Under the pieces are notes generated by a model, which worked only from the letters and a program-made list of their open reading frames with translations, was not told the origin of the DNA and made no database searches. From contig JAVTVX010000004.1 in assembly GCA_033439265.1 (NCBI GenBank), forward strand, positions 13,157,701 to 13,221,700: DNA of 64,000 nt, given 5' to 3'. Source of the DNA: Dillenia suffruticosa. Its lineage: Eukaryota; Streptophyta; Magnoliopsida; Dilleniales; Dilleniaceae. Below are positions 10,127 through 21,899 of this stretch, piece by piece (position 1 is the first letter of the stretch; each line of letters opens with the position of its first letter). The position numbers and the translations under genes were made by a program.

Positions 10127-11550
10127 AAATTTGGGACGAAAATGATTTTGACCCTAAATTTGTGACGAATTTCTAAATTCGTTGCAAAGTTAGCGACGAA
10201 TATTTATATTCATCGCAACAAATTCGATTATTTGTTGCTAATTTTGTTGTAAATGAGTGAGAAATATAACATTTATGACAAATTTTATCGTTAAAATTTA
10301 TTTTTCAGTAATTAGATACATTTTCTAGTATGATAAACATTTTCTAATATAAAAAATGATTTGAAAACGGTGTTATACACTTAGAGCGTATAACAATCTT
10401 AAAATGTTCAAAAAATATTAAATAAAATCTTTCATTCATTGTCTATTTATATAAATGAATAATAATATAGTATCTTTTAATTTGTTATAAAAAATTATTA
10501 TTAGTATATTCATTTTTTATCATTATCTGTTTAATTTTCCATTTATAACACTGATAACTTTATTTTATAAATTTGTTTAAATATTCGATTAAGTAAATGA
10601 AGAGTTAAAGTAGAAATACTTGTTAAATAATAATCAATATATTGAATATTTTTTATAATTATATCATAATACGTCAATATTGTTAATAATTTATCGATTT
10701 AGTTTCTATTTTAATGTATACAAAGAGTTTAATTATCAGAAACCATAAGTATTGTTGCAAAAATCGTTGTAAATTATAAAGAAAAGAATTATTTATCCTT
10801 AAATTTACTACAAATTGCTACGAAAACATATATTTATCAAAAATTTAGCGATGAAATCATTCTTTCGTCGTAGATTTTAGCGACAAAAAAAATATTTCGT
10901 TCCAGAATCAGGGACGAATTTTGGGACAAAATGGTGTTTGAAGCAAAATTCAAAATATAAGGGAATGGTTTCCGGGAAAATCAATCGACTACTCAAGTTT
11001 GTTTTCGGGAGGAACATTATAGTGTATCATTAATTTCCTCTACTAAACTTAAATTCAATTTTGAATTGTTTATTTAGTAAAATTTTTAAAAATACTATTA
11101 AAATTTGAAATTTATATTTTCGTAACATAATTGAAGGGTTAGTGAGTAAGAAAAAAACTCGCCGAAAAAATTAAAAACCTATAAACAAATTCGATATTTT
11201 CGTTCTGTTTTGATTTTGTTATTAGTATAATTTTGTTTTAAACTAATTAAACAAATAAAATATATTTAAAATGATTCCGTCGATAATTGATCGTTGATAA
11301 AATCAAACATAAAATTGAGTTGTGATATCAAGCGAGATAATTTTTGTTGTACCTTGTTCCATCATCCTTAAAAAAAAGATTTTGTCGCTGAATTAGGGTC
11401 AAAAAAAAATTTCGTTCATGAATCAGATTGAGGGACGAAAAAAGAATTCGTCCCTGAATCAGGGACGAAAAAACAATTCGTCCCTGAATCAGGGAGGAAA
11501 AAAAATTCGTCCCTGATTCAGGGACGGATTTTGGGACAAATTTATTTTGG
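10127..11550. repeat. Left subterminal repeats of the CACTA element
   Basis: Three clusters (about 10127-10330, 10740-10960 and 11390-11550) contain GGGACGAA, TTCGTC and GCGACGAA motifs in both orientations. The 11400-11540 cluster has a palindromic unit of about 30 bp (TTCGTCCCTGAATCAGGGACG) repeated about four times. A block GGGACGAATTTTGGGACAAA (10912) recurs as GGGACGGATTTTGGGACAAA (11520). In the family, such motifs are the binding sites of TNPA. The AT-rich DNA between clusters shows no gene. Confidence 0.75.
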
Positions 11551-11588
11551 AAGTAAAATTGGAGATATTTTCACACCTTACTTTGACG

Positions 11589-11591
<3 letters not shown>

Positions 11592-11642
<51 letters not shown>
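11592..11642. repeat. (CT)n microsatellite
   Basis: About 25 CT dinucleotides, immediately upstream of the GC-rich block of the CACTA element. It probably lies in the 5' transcribed or promoter region. Confidence 0.9.
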
Positions 11643-11645
<3 letters not shown>

Positions 11646-11849
11646 TCATCTCGTTTGTGAAGAGCAGCTACGAAGGGGTACTGCGAAGGGATGGCGGAAG
11701 GGATGTCGGATCTACGATAGTCTTAGGTAATCTCTCTCTCTTTTTCTCTCTCTTGGCCGTAGATGGCAGATCCAGTGGCCAGCCGCTGGATCTGAGTTGC
11801 AGAAAGCAGATCGGACTGTCAGCCGCCGGATCTGAGATTTTGATGGCAG

Positions 11850-12296
11850 ATCCATGTGCAGCCGAGGTGCGCGAAGGCGCCGCCTCCCCTGCGCTGCCCA
11901 GGTGCGCGAAGGGGCCGTCGCCCCTTCGTTGCCCAGACGCCCAATGGGGCCGTCGCCCCTTCGCTGCCCAGAGGCGCAAAGGGGCCGCTGTCCCCTTTGC
12001 GCCTCCGCCGTGATAATGGGAAGCAGGGGCGGTGCGGTAGGGGCTGCGCGGCCATGCTACGCGGCCCTGCTGCGCGAAGGGGCTGCTGCCCCTTCGAGGC
12101 CCAGACGCGCAAAGGGGCCGCTGGGCCCTTTGCGCCTCCTCCGCGGGAAGGGGCCGTTGTCCCCTTTGCGCCTCCGCCGCGCGAAGGGGCAGTAGTGGCT
12201 GCGCGGCCCAGACGCGGGAAGGTGCCGTGCAGCCCCTTTGCGTCCCTGGCCACGATGGCCCCTACGCGGCCCATTGGGCCCGACCAGGCCCATTGA
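11850..12296. repeat. GC-rich tandem repeat block in CACTA 5' region
   Basis: A very GC-rich island in AT-rich surroundings. It is built of irregular repeats around GCGCGAAGGGGCCGTCGCCC and TTCGC(T/C)GCCCAGACGCG, in both near-palindromic orientations. Six frames are open across it simply because of composition. It sits about 0.7 kb upstream of the transposase start, separated by DNA that may be an intron. GC-rich subterminal or downstream control regions are known in En/Spm, so a regulatory, methylation-prone region is inferred. Confidence 0.75.
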
Positions 12297-12966
12297 GACT
12301 GGTCCAGTACAAAAAGGAATGTATTTGATTTTTTTTTTAATTTTTGAGAAATGTTATTTAAAAAATGTTTTTATAATATTGTTTTAATAATATATTAGTT
12401 ATTTATAAATCTTTTTTATGTGTTAGGTTTTGCGGTTCTCGAATATTTGGATTGGAAGCTATTACTGGTGTTGATATCGAACTCTATCGGTGAGTTATTA
12501 ATTGGCGGTGAAAAGTTTTTTATTATGTACTACAATGATGTTAAAATGTATTTTATAGTAAATTTTATGTGATAAATGATTATGAGAATTATTAGATTAA
12601 CAATACTCAGTAGTTTATATTAAATCTTATATCGATTTGTTAAATAATCAATATTGTTAAATGTTTAATATTTGATAATTTATTTAATTTTATGATAATA
12701 TTTAATGTTATTGTAATAATTTAGTTAATTTGTTTTATATTAATTAGGTTTATAATATTATTTAGTATTATATTTAATTTTTGTGAAATTAATCTTTGTA
12801 TTTATGATGATTTCAGTTTTGTACAATTAACGTTATTATTTATTGTTATATGAATTTAGTTTGAAATATTGATGATATTACTTATGATGATTTAGTAGTT
12901 TTGTTTGTAGTTCTTATTTGAATTCTTATTAATATTTAAAAAAGTTTAAATTTGGAGACAGGGAAA

Positions 12967-15900
12967 ATGTAGAACGAAAGAAGTTAGATGTATAAGAAGA
13001 ACTTATCTGATCGTCGGGGTTTAACTGATGAATTTATTTTTGGGTTGGAGCAATTTTTACATTTTGCTTGTACTCAAGTTGATTTTATGGATGAGAATAA
13101 GTTAAGGTGTCCGTGTAAAAAGTGTCGGAATGGTAAATTTTTGGAGTGTGATAAAGTTAGGGAACATTTTTGTAGAGTTGGTTTTACCCCGAATTACTAT
13201 AATTGGAGATGCCATGGTGTACCATTCATTTCTGATGAAGAGTTTAGATGAAATAGACAATTCTCAGTTATTGGAGATCGGAGTTATTATGAACAATTGA
13301 ATCCGTATCAAAGGATGGTAATTGATGTAGTGGGTCCGAATTTTGTTCCCGATCCAAGCGCTGGAAGTTCCAGTTTTGCTCCAACATTTGAACATGGGTA
13401 TACTAGTTATGCATCACCATTGGAGGAGGTAGAAGTAGTAGGTGTTGATGAAAATCTGTCAAATGAATCATCTCTCCAATTTCAGGAAGTCTTAAGAGCT
13501 GCAGATGAACCTTTGTGGGCTGGTTGTGACAGCCACACTAAACTATCTCTAACCGCAAGATTGTTGAATGTCAAGGCAGAGAATAATGTGTCTGAGAATT
13601 GTTTTAATGATTTTGTTCAACTTATTGGAGAAGTATTGCCGCGTGATCATATTATGCCCAATGACTTCTATAGTATGAAAAAGCTTATGAAAGAATTAGG
13701 TCTTCCAGTGCAGAGAATAGATATTTGCAGAGATGCTTGTATGCTATTTTGGGGAGATGACAGAGAAGCAGATTTTTGTAAATTCTGTAATCAAAGTAGA
13801 TACAAGAATTCTCGGAGGTTGGGTCGTAATCAGCAGCGTAAATTATACAGACAAATGTTTTATTTGCCTTTAACTCCTAGGTTACAAAGACTTTATGCAT
13901 CTGAGTCCACTGCTAAACACATGACCTGGAATGCAAATCATGAAACAGAAGAGGGGTTAATGTGTCATCCTTCAGATGTAGAAGCGTGGAAATATTTTGA
14001 TAGAACATATCCTGAGTTCACGAGAGAGACTCGAAATATTAGATTAGGTCTCTCTGCTGATGGATTTGCTCCATTTGGCAAATCAGGAAGAAATTATTCA
14101 TGTTGGCCAGTTATCTTAACTCCGTATAATCTTCCACCCGGTATGTGTATGAAGACACCGTATATGTTTTTAGCATTGGTCGTGTCAGGCCCGCAAAATC
14201 TAAAGAAATTAATAGATGTTTACATGCAACCATTGATTGCGGAGTTGAAACAACTATGGGATGAAGGTGTTCTTACATATGATGTTCATACTAATCAGAT
14301 GTTTGTAATGAAGGTTGCTCTTCTTTGGACCATTAATGATTTTCCAGCGTATGGTATATTATCAGGATGGAGTACCGCAGGGATTTTAGGATGTCCAATT
14401 TGTTTGGAGAGATCAAAATCATTCAGATTGAAACATGTGAAGAAAGCGAGTTATTTTGATTGTCATAGACAATTTTTACCGTTAAATCATAAATTCAGAA
14501 GAAATAAAGAAGAATTCACTAAGAATAGAAATGAAAGAACACCTCCTCCACTGAGATTAACCGGTAAACAAATTTGGCATAGAGTCATTAACTTTCCATC
14601 TGTTATTGAAGAGCCACATGGTACAACATATGGCTATAGACATTCGCATAAATGGACTAAACGAAGTTTATTTTGGGATTTACCGTATTGGAAGACACAG
14701 TTGGTTCATCATAATCTCGATGTAATGCATATCGAGAAGAATGTCTTTGATAATCTGATAAATACAGTGATGGATATCACTGGGAAAACGAAAGACAACT
14801 TGAATGCAAGAAAAGATATGCGACTCATTTGTAAACGACCCACTCTTGATGTCGATGAAAGTAGTAGGGGACCAAAACCGAAGGCAGTTTATACATTGAA
14901 TAAGGATCAGAGAAGGCTTGTTTGTGAATGGTTGAAATCATTGAGATTTCCTGATGGTTATGTCTCAAATCTTGGAAGATGTGTCGATTTAAAGGAATGT
15001 AAGTTAATTGGTTTGAAAAGTCATGATTGTCATATATTTATGGAAAGACTAATTCATATTGCTTTTAAGGAACTCTTACCGAATTTTGTTTGGGTGCCAT
15101 TACGGAGTTAAGCATTTTTCTTCATGATATTTGCTTGACAGTGTTGAAACATTCACACATGGAGATGTTAGAGAGAGAGATTCCAATCATTTTGTGTAAT
15201 TTAGAAAGAATTTTTCCACCATCATTTTTTGATTCCATGGAACATCTTTTGGTTCACTTGCTATATGAGGCGAAAGTTAGAGGTCCTGTCTAATTTAGAT
15301 GGATGTATCCATTTGAAAGGTGAGTTTTTCATCTTTTTTTCTTCGTTATGAAGGCATATAAATTTTGTAATTTCATTACATATAATTTTCTAAAATATTT
15401 TGTTTTATTACAATTAGATTCCTATATCATTTGAAGAAGAAAATTAAAAATAAGGCACATGTTGAAGCCTCTATTGTCAATGCATATATTGTGGAGAAAG
15501 TAACAATGTTTGCATCATATTATTTTGAGCCTCACGTTAAGTGCAAGAGGCGGAGAGTGGGAAGAAATGATGATGGTCCTATTGATCCCAATGAGAATTC
15601 ATTCTCAATTTTTTACTACCTTGGTCGACCAAGTGGATCATGTAAGCATACATATTTAACTGATCAAGAATGGCGGGCAGCCCACACATATATTTTACTG
15701 AACTGTCCAGAAGTGACACCATTTTTCGAGTAAGTGTATAGTTTTTATTTTATATATTTCTTATGTCGTACATTATGTGTGTTAAAATTTATTTCCTTTG
15801 ATGGTAGAATTTTCCAAAACGTATATTCTCAACTTTCGAGATATGAGTTTGATCGTTACTGCGATGAAAAATTTGCACCATGGTTCAAAAAATATGTAAG

Positions 15901-16725
15901 TAGACTATCAATTATTTAAATATTTATGTTAAAATATATTAACATATTTATTTAACTTTAGGTCCATGATAATGAAGCTCAACTTCAGCAAGAATTGTTA
16001 ATCCATCTGTCATGGGGTCCAAAAGCAATGGTACGAACTTGGCCATCCTATTTTATAAACGGGTATAAATTTCATACTGAAGAATATGGAGTGGGGAAAA
16101 GGACAAAGAACAGTAGAGTTTGTGTTCAGTCATCCAATGATGGTGGAGGTCAAAATGATTTTTATGGTTTGTTGGATGAAATCGTTGAGGTAGAATATCC
16201 TGGTCCAGCATTACGGGTTGTTTTATTTATGTGTCGCTGGTTTGACCCTGTGAAAGGGATGAAAGTGTATCCACAGTTTAATTTGATTGAAATAAATCAT
16301 AAGAAATTGTATAAAAGATATGAACCATTTGTGTTGGCACAACAAGCGATTCAAGTATTTTATGCTTCATACCTAGTTTGAAATGTAACAAAATTGATTG
16401 GTGGGCTGTTTTTAAAACAAAAGCACGGAAAAAAATTGAAGAACATTGAGAAGAGACAACATATCAACAAGAGCAAGTTGTCAATACAGTTCAGACCGAG
16501 GAATATAATATTCCAACGTTACGAGATCCTAGCGGAGTAGTGATAGATGTGGATGCAAGTGAAATTCATGAAGAAGATGATGAAAAATCTAATTTTGAGA
16601 CAAATGATGAGGATGAGGATTCTGATGAGGATGATGAAGAGAATAATGAAAATGATGTTGAAGAGTCTAATTTTGAGACGCATGATGACGATGAGGATGA
16701 CAATGATAATTTTGATTTTTTATGA
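12967..16725 (+). pseudogene. CACTA transposase, TNPD/TNP2-like, four exons, broken
   Basis: The probable start is ATG 12967, because two TAG codons (12970, 12985) replace residues in what reads M-x-NERS-x-MYKKNL, the usual CACTA start. Domains in order: transposase-associated (CPCKKCRNGKF, about 12988-13250), tnp2 (LGLSADGFAPFGKSGRNYSC, about 13500-14850), DUF4218 (LERIFPPSFFDSMEHLLVHL, to about 15729) and DUF4216 (about 16080-16380). An acidic Asp/Glu tail ends at TGA 16725. Introns with GT-AG ends: 15320-15417, 15730-15807, 15896-15961. Damage: in-frame TGA at 13249, 1-bp frameshifts near 15095 and 16370, and a TGA near 16448. The rest is well preserved, so inactivation is recent relative to neighbouring elements. 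Confidence 0.88.
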
Positions 16726-16988
16726 CGGGTAAATTTTGTTCTGTTCATATAATAAAAATCGGATATTTATCTTGATATATGATAATATATTTTTTTAAGT
16801 AGGTAAGTTAGTCGACACGTATAATTTGTAAATTTCTTTACTCAATTTCTTGTTTATTTACTGACTTATTCTTAAATTTATATATTGGATTTGTTAATAT
16901 ACTATCTTTTTTTTTGTATAGGTCATTCAAGAAAATTTCTTCACATATTGGTACCTTGTTTCGTCGGAACTAATTTATCAAATTAAAT

Positions 16989-18866
16989 ATGGTAAGTTTA
17001 TTCATGTTCTTAATTATATATATGATGAATATGCAATTTACATTTTTTTGTTTAAAATGTATTATGGTTGACAGTTTCGACGTGGCGGCCATAGACGTAA
17101 TTCAGATGGAAATTCATGCTCTTCACCATCGCAGTCCGCTTCGGCAGCTTCGCAATCGCATTCCCTTGCCGGCAATGTACCTTCGCCTCCCTCTTCTGTT
17201 GCAGGCCCTTCACATTCTCAACACATCGCTAGCAATGTACCTTCAGTAGTCCCTTCGGTGGAACAGTTGTATGCCGATAGAGAAGACAATGGAGAGATAA
17301 TAGCCCTTTATGGAGATTCGTAAGTACTAAATTTTAAATTTATAGATGTATTATTTCTTTTATTTATGAAATAATTTCTTCTTTTAACTATCATATTTAT
17401 TTAACATTGTTTGTTTGAAACTTTACGATAGATTTACAAATTCTGTACATGTTATTCACGAGCTGAATAGAATTGTGAATAATCATTGGGGAGGGGCTTC
17501 GATGTCTTACACAAGCACTCCGGATGAAACAAAAGAACTATGGTGGAACGAGTTCAAGGTAAATTATCCCAATCAGTTTATATATGAAATGAAGTTAATA
17601 GCTTTATAAGTTATTGGTTTCTTTCCATTGCAGCGAGTATTCACTTGGGCATGCAAAGAGACATGCAAAAAAGCCCAACTGCATCACCGAGCAAAATTGG
17701 GGCAGAATTCTTAATTTTTGGGAATCGGAGGAGATTCAACGAAGGAGTGAGCAAAATAAAAAAAAATCGAGTTTATAATTCAGGGGAATTGTCTGCGACG
17801 TATGCAGGAGGCTCGATCACTATCGGTGAACATAGAAATAGATTGGTAATTTTATACAAATATTTATTTTTTTATCTAATTTAAAGTATATCATTATTTC
17901 TAATAGTGTTTTTTTATTTTAGGCAAAGGAAATGGGGACCGAGCCTTCATTCATAGAGACTTTCACGCGCACATTTCAGAAAAAAGACAAGACTTGGAGC
18001 GGGGAGAGAGTTAAAGCAATTAAGATTTGTAATTTCAATTTTTCCAATTACTTTATGTACATTTTCAATGTTGATATGAATATTTTATGTTGAGCATATC
18101 ATAACGATGTAGGAAGATGATTTCTTTATGTTAGTCTCTCCCAATTTTATTTTTATTGTTGACTTGATTCTTTGATTTCTAATGAATTACTTGCTAGAGA
18201 TTCTCTTTTATTTTTTTTTCCTAAAATTTCAACTTATTTAATGTTAATATGAATGTTCATAATTTAGATCCTATATGGTGTCATGATTTATGTTACAAAA
18301 TTTTTATTTTCCTTGATTATGTGTTTGAATTATAATGTTATTGTAAATTTATTTTAATTTTTTTCATGACAATGTAGGAGAAATATAACGAGCTAGCATG
18401 TAGAAGTTCGAGTGCTAGTGATGATGCTGGCGGATCTGAGCCATCTTTTGATAACATGAATACATGGCTTGAGGTGACTAGTGGACGAAAAGGGAGTAGA
18501 GTAGTTGGACTAGGTTCTTTGAGCAGAACATACAAAATCACCGGTTCATCTTCTTCCACACCACCAGCAATTAGAGCACAAATAAATCAATTGAATAAAG
18601 AGGTGAGCCATTTGAAGGACTTGCTACTGCAAAGAGATCAGGCATTCAGTGAACTTCAAGCAAAGCACACGCAAGAATTGCACGAGATCCGCACGCAACA
18701 AATGTTAATCATGCAGCATCTTCAGTTATTCTCCGCTCCGAATCAGATTCCCCCTTCTATTTATCCTCCTGATAATGCTTGCGATGGTGATGAGGGTGAT
18801 GGTGATGAGGGTGATGATTTCTTTGATGATGATGATGATGATGGTGATGGTGGAGGTCATACTTGA
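16989..18866 (+). pseudogene. CACTA second gene, TNPA-like, six exons
   Basis: The start codon alone forms exon 1 (16989-16991, then GTAAGT). Later exons, read from GT-AG borders, are 17075-17319, 17432-17558, 17634-17845, 17923-18028 and 18378-18866. Exon 2 is Ser/Pro-rich. Exons 3-5 hold the Ptta/En/Spm transposase domain (ELWWNEFK, then ATYAGGSITIGEHRNRL, then EPSFIETFTRTFQKKDKTW). Exon 6 has a coiled coil (INQLNKEVSHLKDLLLQRDQ) and an Asp/Gly-rich acidic tail. In En/Spm, TNPA binds the subterminal motifs and brings the ends together. Two frameshifts in exon 4 (near 17700 and at the A-run near 17760) break it. The gene follows TNPD by about 260 bp on the same strand. Confidence 0.75.
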
Positions 18867-19149
18867 AATTGTGAACTGTTATGTTACTATTATATTGATT
18901 TTTTTTAATGTATGGTTATTGATAATTCGATATTTAGTTTTGATGTTACTTTTTGGTTTGATATTATAAATATGATTGCTTGTTAAATTTTTTATTTTTT
19001 GATCTTATTGAATATGTAGTTATAATTATGAGTATAGATTGTTTAAATTTTATATTAAAAACAATTTGGATGATAATATTGTTGATGAGGTTGGGTGAGC
19101 AGGCAAATTTTGTCCAAATATGATAATAAAATTTGTATTCGTTGTAAAA

Positions 19150-19933
19150 CATATATTATTCGTGACAAATTTTGTTCTATGGTGTTGTAAATTTAAATTT
19201 CCGATGAATTTTGCAATGAAAACATTCGTCGCCAATTTGCGACAAATTATTTTTCGTTGGTAATTTCTGACAAAAAACTAATTCGTTGCAAATTTAGCAA
19301 CAAATATTGTTTCATCGCAAATATTTGCGACGAAATAAGATTCGTCACAATTTTGCGACGAAATAGTATTCGTCGCATATTTTGCGACGAAAATAGTATT
19401 CGTCGCAAAAGTTGTGACGAAATAATATTCATCGCAAATTGGCGACGAACTAATATTCGTCGCCAAAATTTGCGATGAAATAATATTTGTCGCTAAATTT
19501 TGCGACGACTATTTTTCGTCGCAACTTTTCTGACGAATTTTGCAACGAATAATTATTCGTCGCAAAGTTTGCAATAAATTTTTTTTGTTGGAAATTTTAC
19601 GACGAAAAATGTGTTCGTCACAAAATAAAATGTATTCGTCGCAAAGTTTGCGACGAATTTACTTTCGTGGCAGAATTTGCAACGAATATTATATTTGTGG
19701 CAAATTTGCGATGAATAATTTTTCGTCGCAAATGTCGTTGCAAATTTGTGACGAATTTTGCAACATATAAATATTTGTTGGAAATTTTTGCGACGAATAA
19801 TTAATTTTTCGTCGCAAAATTTTGCGACAACTTATTAGCGACGAAAAAATATTTGTTGTAAAAGTCATCGCAAATGTGTTTTGCGACAAATTTTTCTTCT
19901 AATTTCGTCCCAAATTTTGTCGCAAATTTTGTC
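19150..19933. repeat. Right subterminal repeats of the CACTA element
   Basis: A dense array of TTCGTCGCAAA and TTTGCGACGAA in alternating orientation, spaced roughly 22-30 bp, many pairs forming perfect short palindromes (for example around 19330-19450). Several overlapping open frames here are produced by the repeat. The density is far higher than on the left side. Confidence 0.85.
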
Positions 19934-19946
19934 TTTTTTTGTTGTG
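19934..19946 (+). repeat. Right terminus (TIR) of the CACTA element
   Basis: TTTTTTTGTTGTG, the complement of CACAACAAAAAAA. It differs from the canonical CACTAC end by T-to-A at position 4. The 3 bp that follow (TTA, 19947-19949) would be the target duplication, but the left copy was not located. Confidence 0.6.
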
Positions 19947-19949
19947 TTA

Positions 19950-20382
19950 GCTACAGAAGGGAGGTTCCAAACAAAGGGTTCGAAAGCTTTCATTGATAGC
20001 CAATCAGATTTGGATGATTTCTTTGTTGTATTATTACATAAAAGCTGCAACCAGATCGGGATGACCCCTTCTTTGTATTATTTACATAAAACTACCACTT
20101 GCTATGTACAGATTGATCTCTTTAGAAGAGTAGATGGTATCCTTTGTGGGTCAAATTCAAGACATCACCATTTTTTTTTTGCTTCTCTTTTTCTGTATGT
20201 TTTGTCCCTTTATTTGACTTTTTTTTTTTAATCCTTTCCGGCATCGGCAGCCGCCACATAGTAGACTCTCAACTCCTCACACAACGCATTCATTCTTAAG
20301 TCCAGTTTCCACACCTTGCCAGGCGCATATGTTGCCCAGACATCCACCCGTGTTCTCCAACACAACTTTGTGAACTCTTTCC
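19950..20382. other. Unassigned DNA between CACTA end and copia LTR
   Basis: From 19950 the motif array stops and a non-repetitive sequence begins, open on plus through 20231. A GC-richer piece at 20228-20380 is open on minus (containing KLDLRMNALCEELRVYYVAA). Neither was recognised. The second occupies the place where the left third of the copia 5' LTR should be. Confidence 0.4.
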
Positions 20383-20847
20383 ATAAGAACAACACAACTT
20401 TGTGTGTGTGCTTTTGTAGATCCGTGGAGTCTATCCCGAAGAGATTTTTTGTGAAAGTCAATAAGTATGGGCTTCCAATGTTGCTTACTCAAGAATTAGG
20501 GTGATAAGTCCATTTCCAACTTTCTGAGAGAAAAGGTGAGAGAGAGAAATCTCCCTTCATTGATTGAGAGACAAGAATGAGAAAAGATTAAAGGGCCTAG
20601 AAATTTTTGAGTAAGAAAATTTCTCTCTAGTCAAATTTGAATTCACCAGAATTGAATTGAGTCATCGTGAAAAAATGATGGTAATTCGATTTCGTGATTA
20701 TCATCCTGATCGAGCGATCCGTACGAAGGAGATTACACATTTTTTCAGTTGATTTATTGAAACTTACGTATCGAGCTATTTATCCATAAATTCTAAAATT
20801 TTAATTTTTACGCTTCCATATGCGCATGTAGTATAATAATATCAACA
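20383..20847 (+). repeat. 5' LTR of copia element 1, left part missing
   Basis: Matches 27486-27917, starting at 'ataagaacaacacaactttg' and ending ATCAACA just before the primer-binding site. The first ~245 bp of the 3' LTR (TGTTAC start) have no counterpart here. Confidence 0.85.
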
Positions 20848-20848
20848 T

Positions 20849-20859
20849 TGGTATTAGAG
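20849..20859 (+). other. Primer-binding site, initiator-tRNA-Met type
   Basis: TGGTATTAGAG resembles TGGTATCAGAGC, complementary to the 3' end of initiator tRNA-Met. It is one base from the LTR end. Confidence 0.75.
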
Positions 20860-21899
20860 TAACGTTGAATTTATTTAAAAAAAATTTTCAAAATTTTTTG
20901 GATATAAAATATATAGAGTATAAAATTTAGGATTTGGATCACGGATAACTTTCATGAATCCGAGAGTACCCCGAGAATACACATGACCCATGAATCATGA
21001 AATAATTTTTGTTTAATTTTTTGAGTACATTAATGTCATGAAAAGTCTGGTTGAAGTTTTCAACCCTACGAATATAAAATCTTAAATCTGTCAAATTTAA
21101 GAACGAATCGATATGTAAAAATGATTTAGAAATGTTTGTAGCGAGTCCAGTGAAGAAGAAGGGTGCAAACCCGACTAGCACGTGCGAGAGGGGGCTTGCT
21201 GACCAGTGGCTAGGAGTGGCTCGCGAGTGAAGTACATGCTCCACTCCAATAAATTAAAAAAAAAAAGCTTAAAGATGTTATCACCACCTTCAAACCCAAG
21301 AGTCGAGATTGGTGTGTCATTTTAAACGCCCCATACCACCAGGCTACATCATGTGACTATAGTGAGGACTCATCTCATAAAATATATATTTCCTCACTGA
21401 ACGCGTCACTTGTCACTTAACACATACGTTGCACGTCTGGCGCGTATGCCGGCGCACAACTAGAGCACGCAGGCACGTGAGGTACCGCTTCCGACACATG
21501 GTGGCACGCGGGACTCTGGTTACACGTCAGATTGTTTTAAATTGGATTTTTTTTTTTTATTTTTAAGGGTCTTACATTCAAATTTGTGATTTTTAGTGGG
21601 CTTTTGTGTACCGAATCCAATTCGGAATGGTAAAATACGATTTCGATTTGTAGTGTATGATATCCGTTGACTCATACGCTCAAATTATGGTCTACACTCG
21701 AATCATTTAGAATTTATTAATTCGAAGGGTATACAAAATGTGAGAATAAATATCAATGAACCACTAAAATCTCTCTAACTGTATAGAAAATTGTCGTAAT
21801 AGATTTTTATAAGGACAATAAACTAAATTGTGACAATTGTGAATTTTTTACCGAAAGATTCAGTTTATTCTCGAGGAGCAAGATCTATATGAGATCTAA

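Larger units (their letters stand above)
10086..19946 (+). mobile_element. CACTA (En/Spm) transposon with TNPD-like and TNPA-like genes
   Basis: Subterminal DNA on both sides is filled with direct and inverted GCGACGAA/TTCGTCGC motifs. Between them lie a TNP2-type transposase gene (12967-16725) and a second gene with a Ptta/En/Spm-type domain (16989-18866), both on plus. The right end reads TTTTTTTGTTGTG at 19934-19946, which on the other strand is CACAACAAAAAAA, a variant of the CACTACAAAAAAA terminus. The left terminus is not certain. Motifs begin by about 10127, and a CAC at 10086 is the nearest candidate, but no clean TIR or 3-bp TSD was found. Confidence 0.85.

Noticed and set aside
11400..11540. 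Regular palindromic repeats considered as a CRISPR array
   Set aside because: Spacers are not unique sequences of constant length, the genome is a plant, and the motif is shared with CACTA subterminal DNA.
11531..12296. Several long overlapping open frames on both strands in the GC-rich block
   Set aside because: All frames are open because of composition and repeat units; they encode Arg/Ala/Pro/Gly-rich low-complexity chains and match nothing.
16547..16748. Alternative Met/Arg- or Ser-rich frames over 16.55-16.75 kb
   Set aside because: They are shadows of the acidic tail of the TNPD-like gene.
19247..19889. Overlapping small ORFs in the right CACTA subterminal region
   Set aside because: Both strands open because of the palindromic TTCGTCGC motif; not coding.
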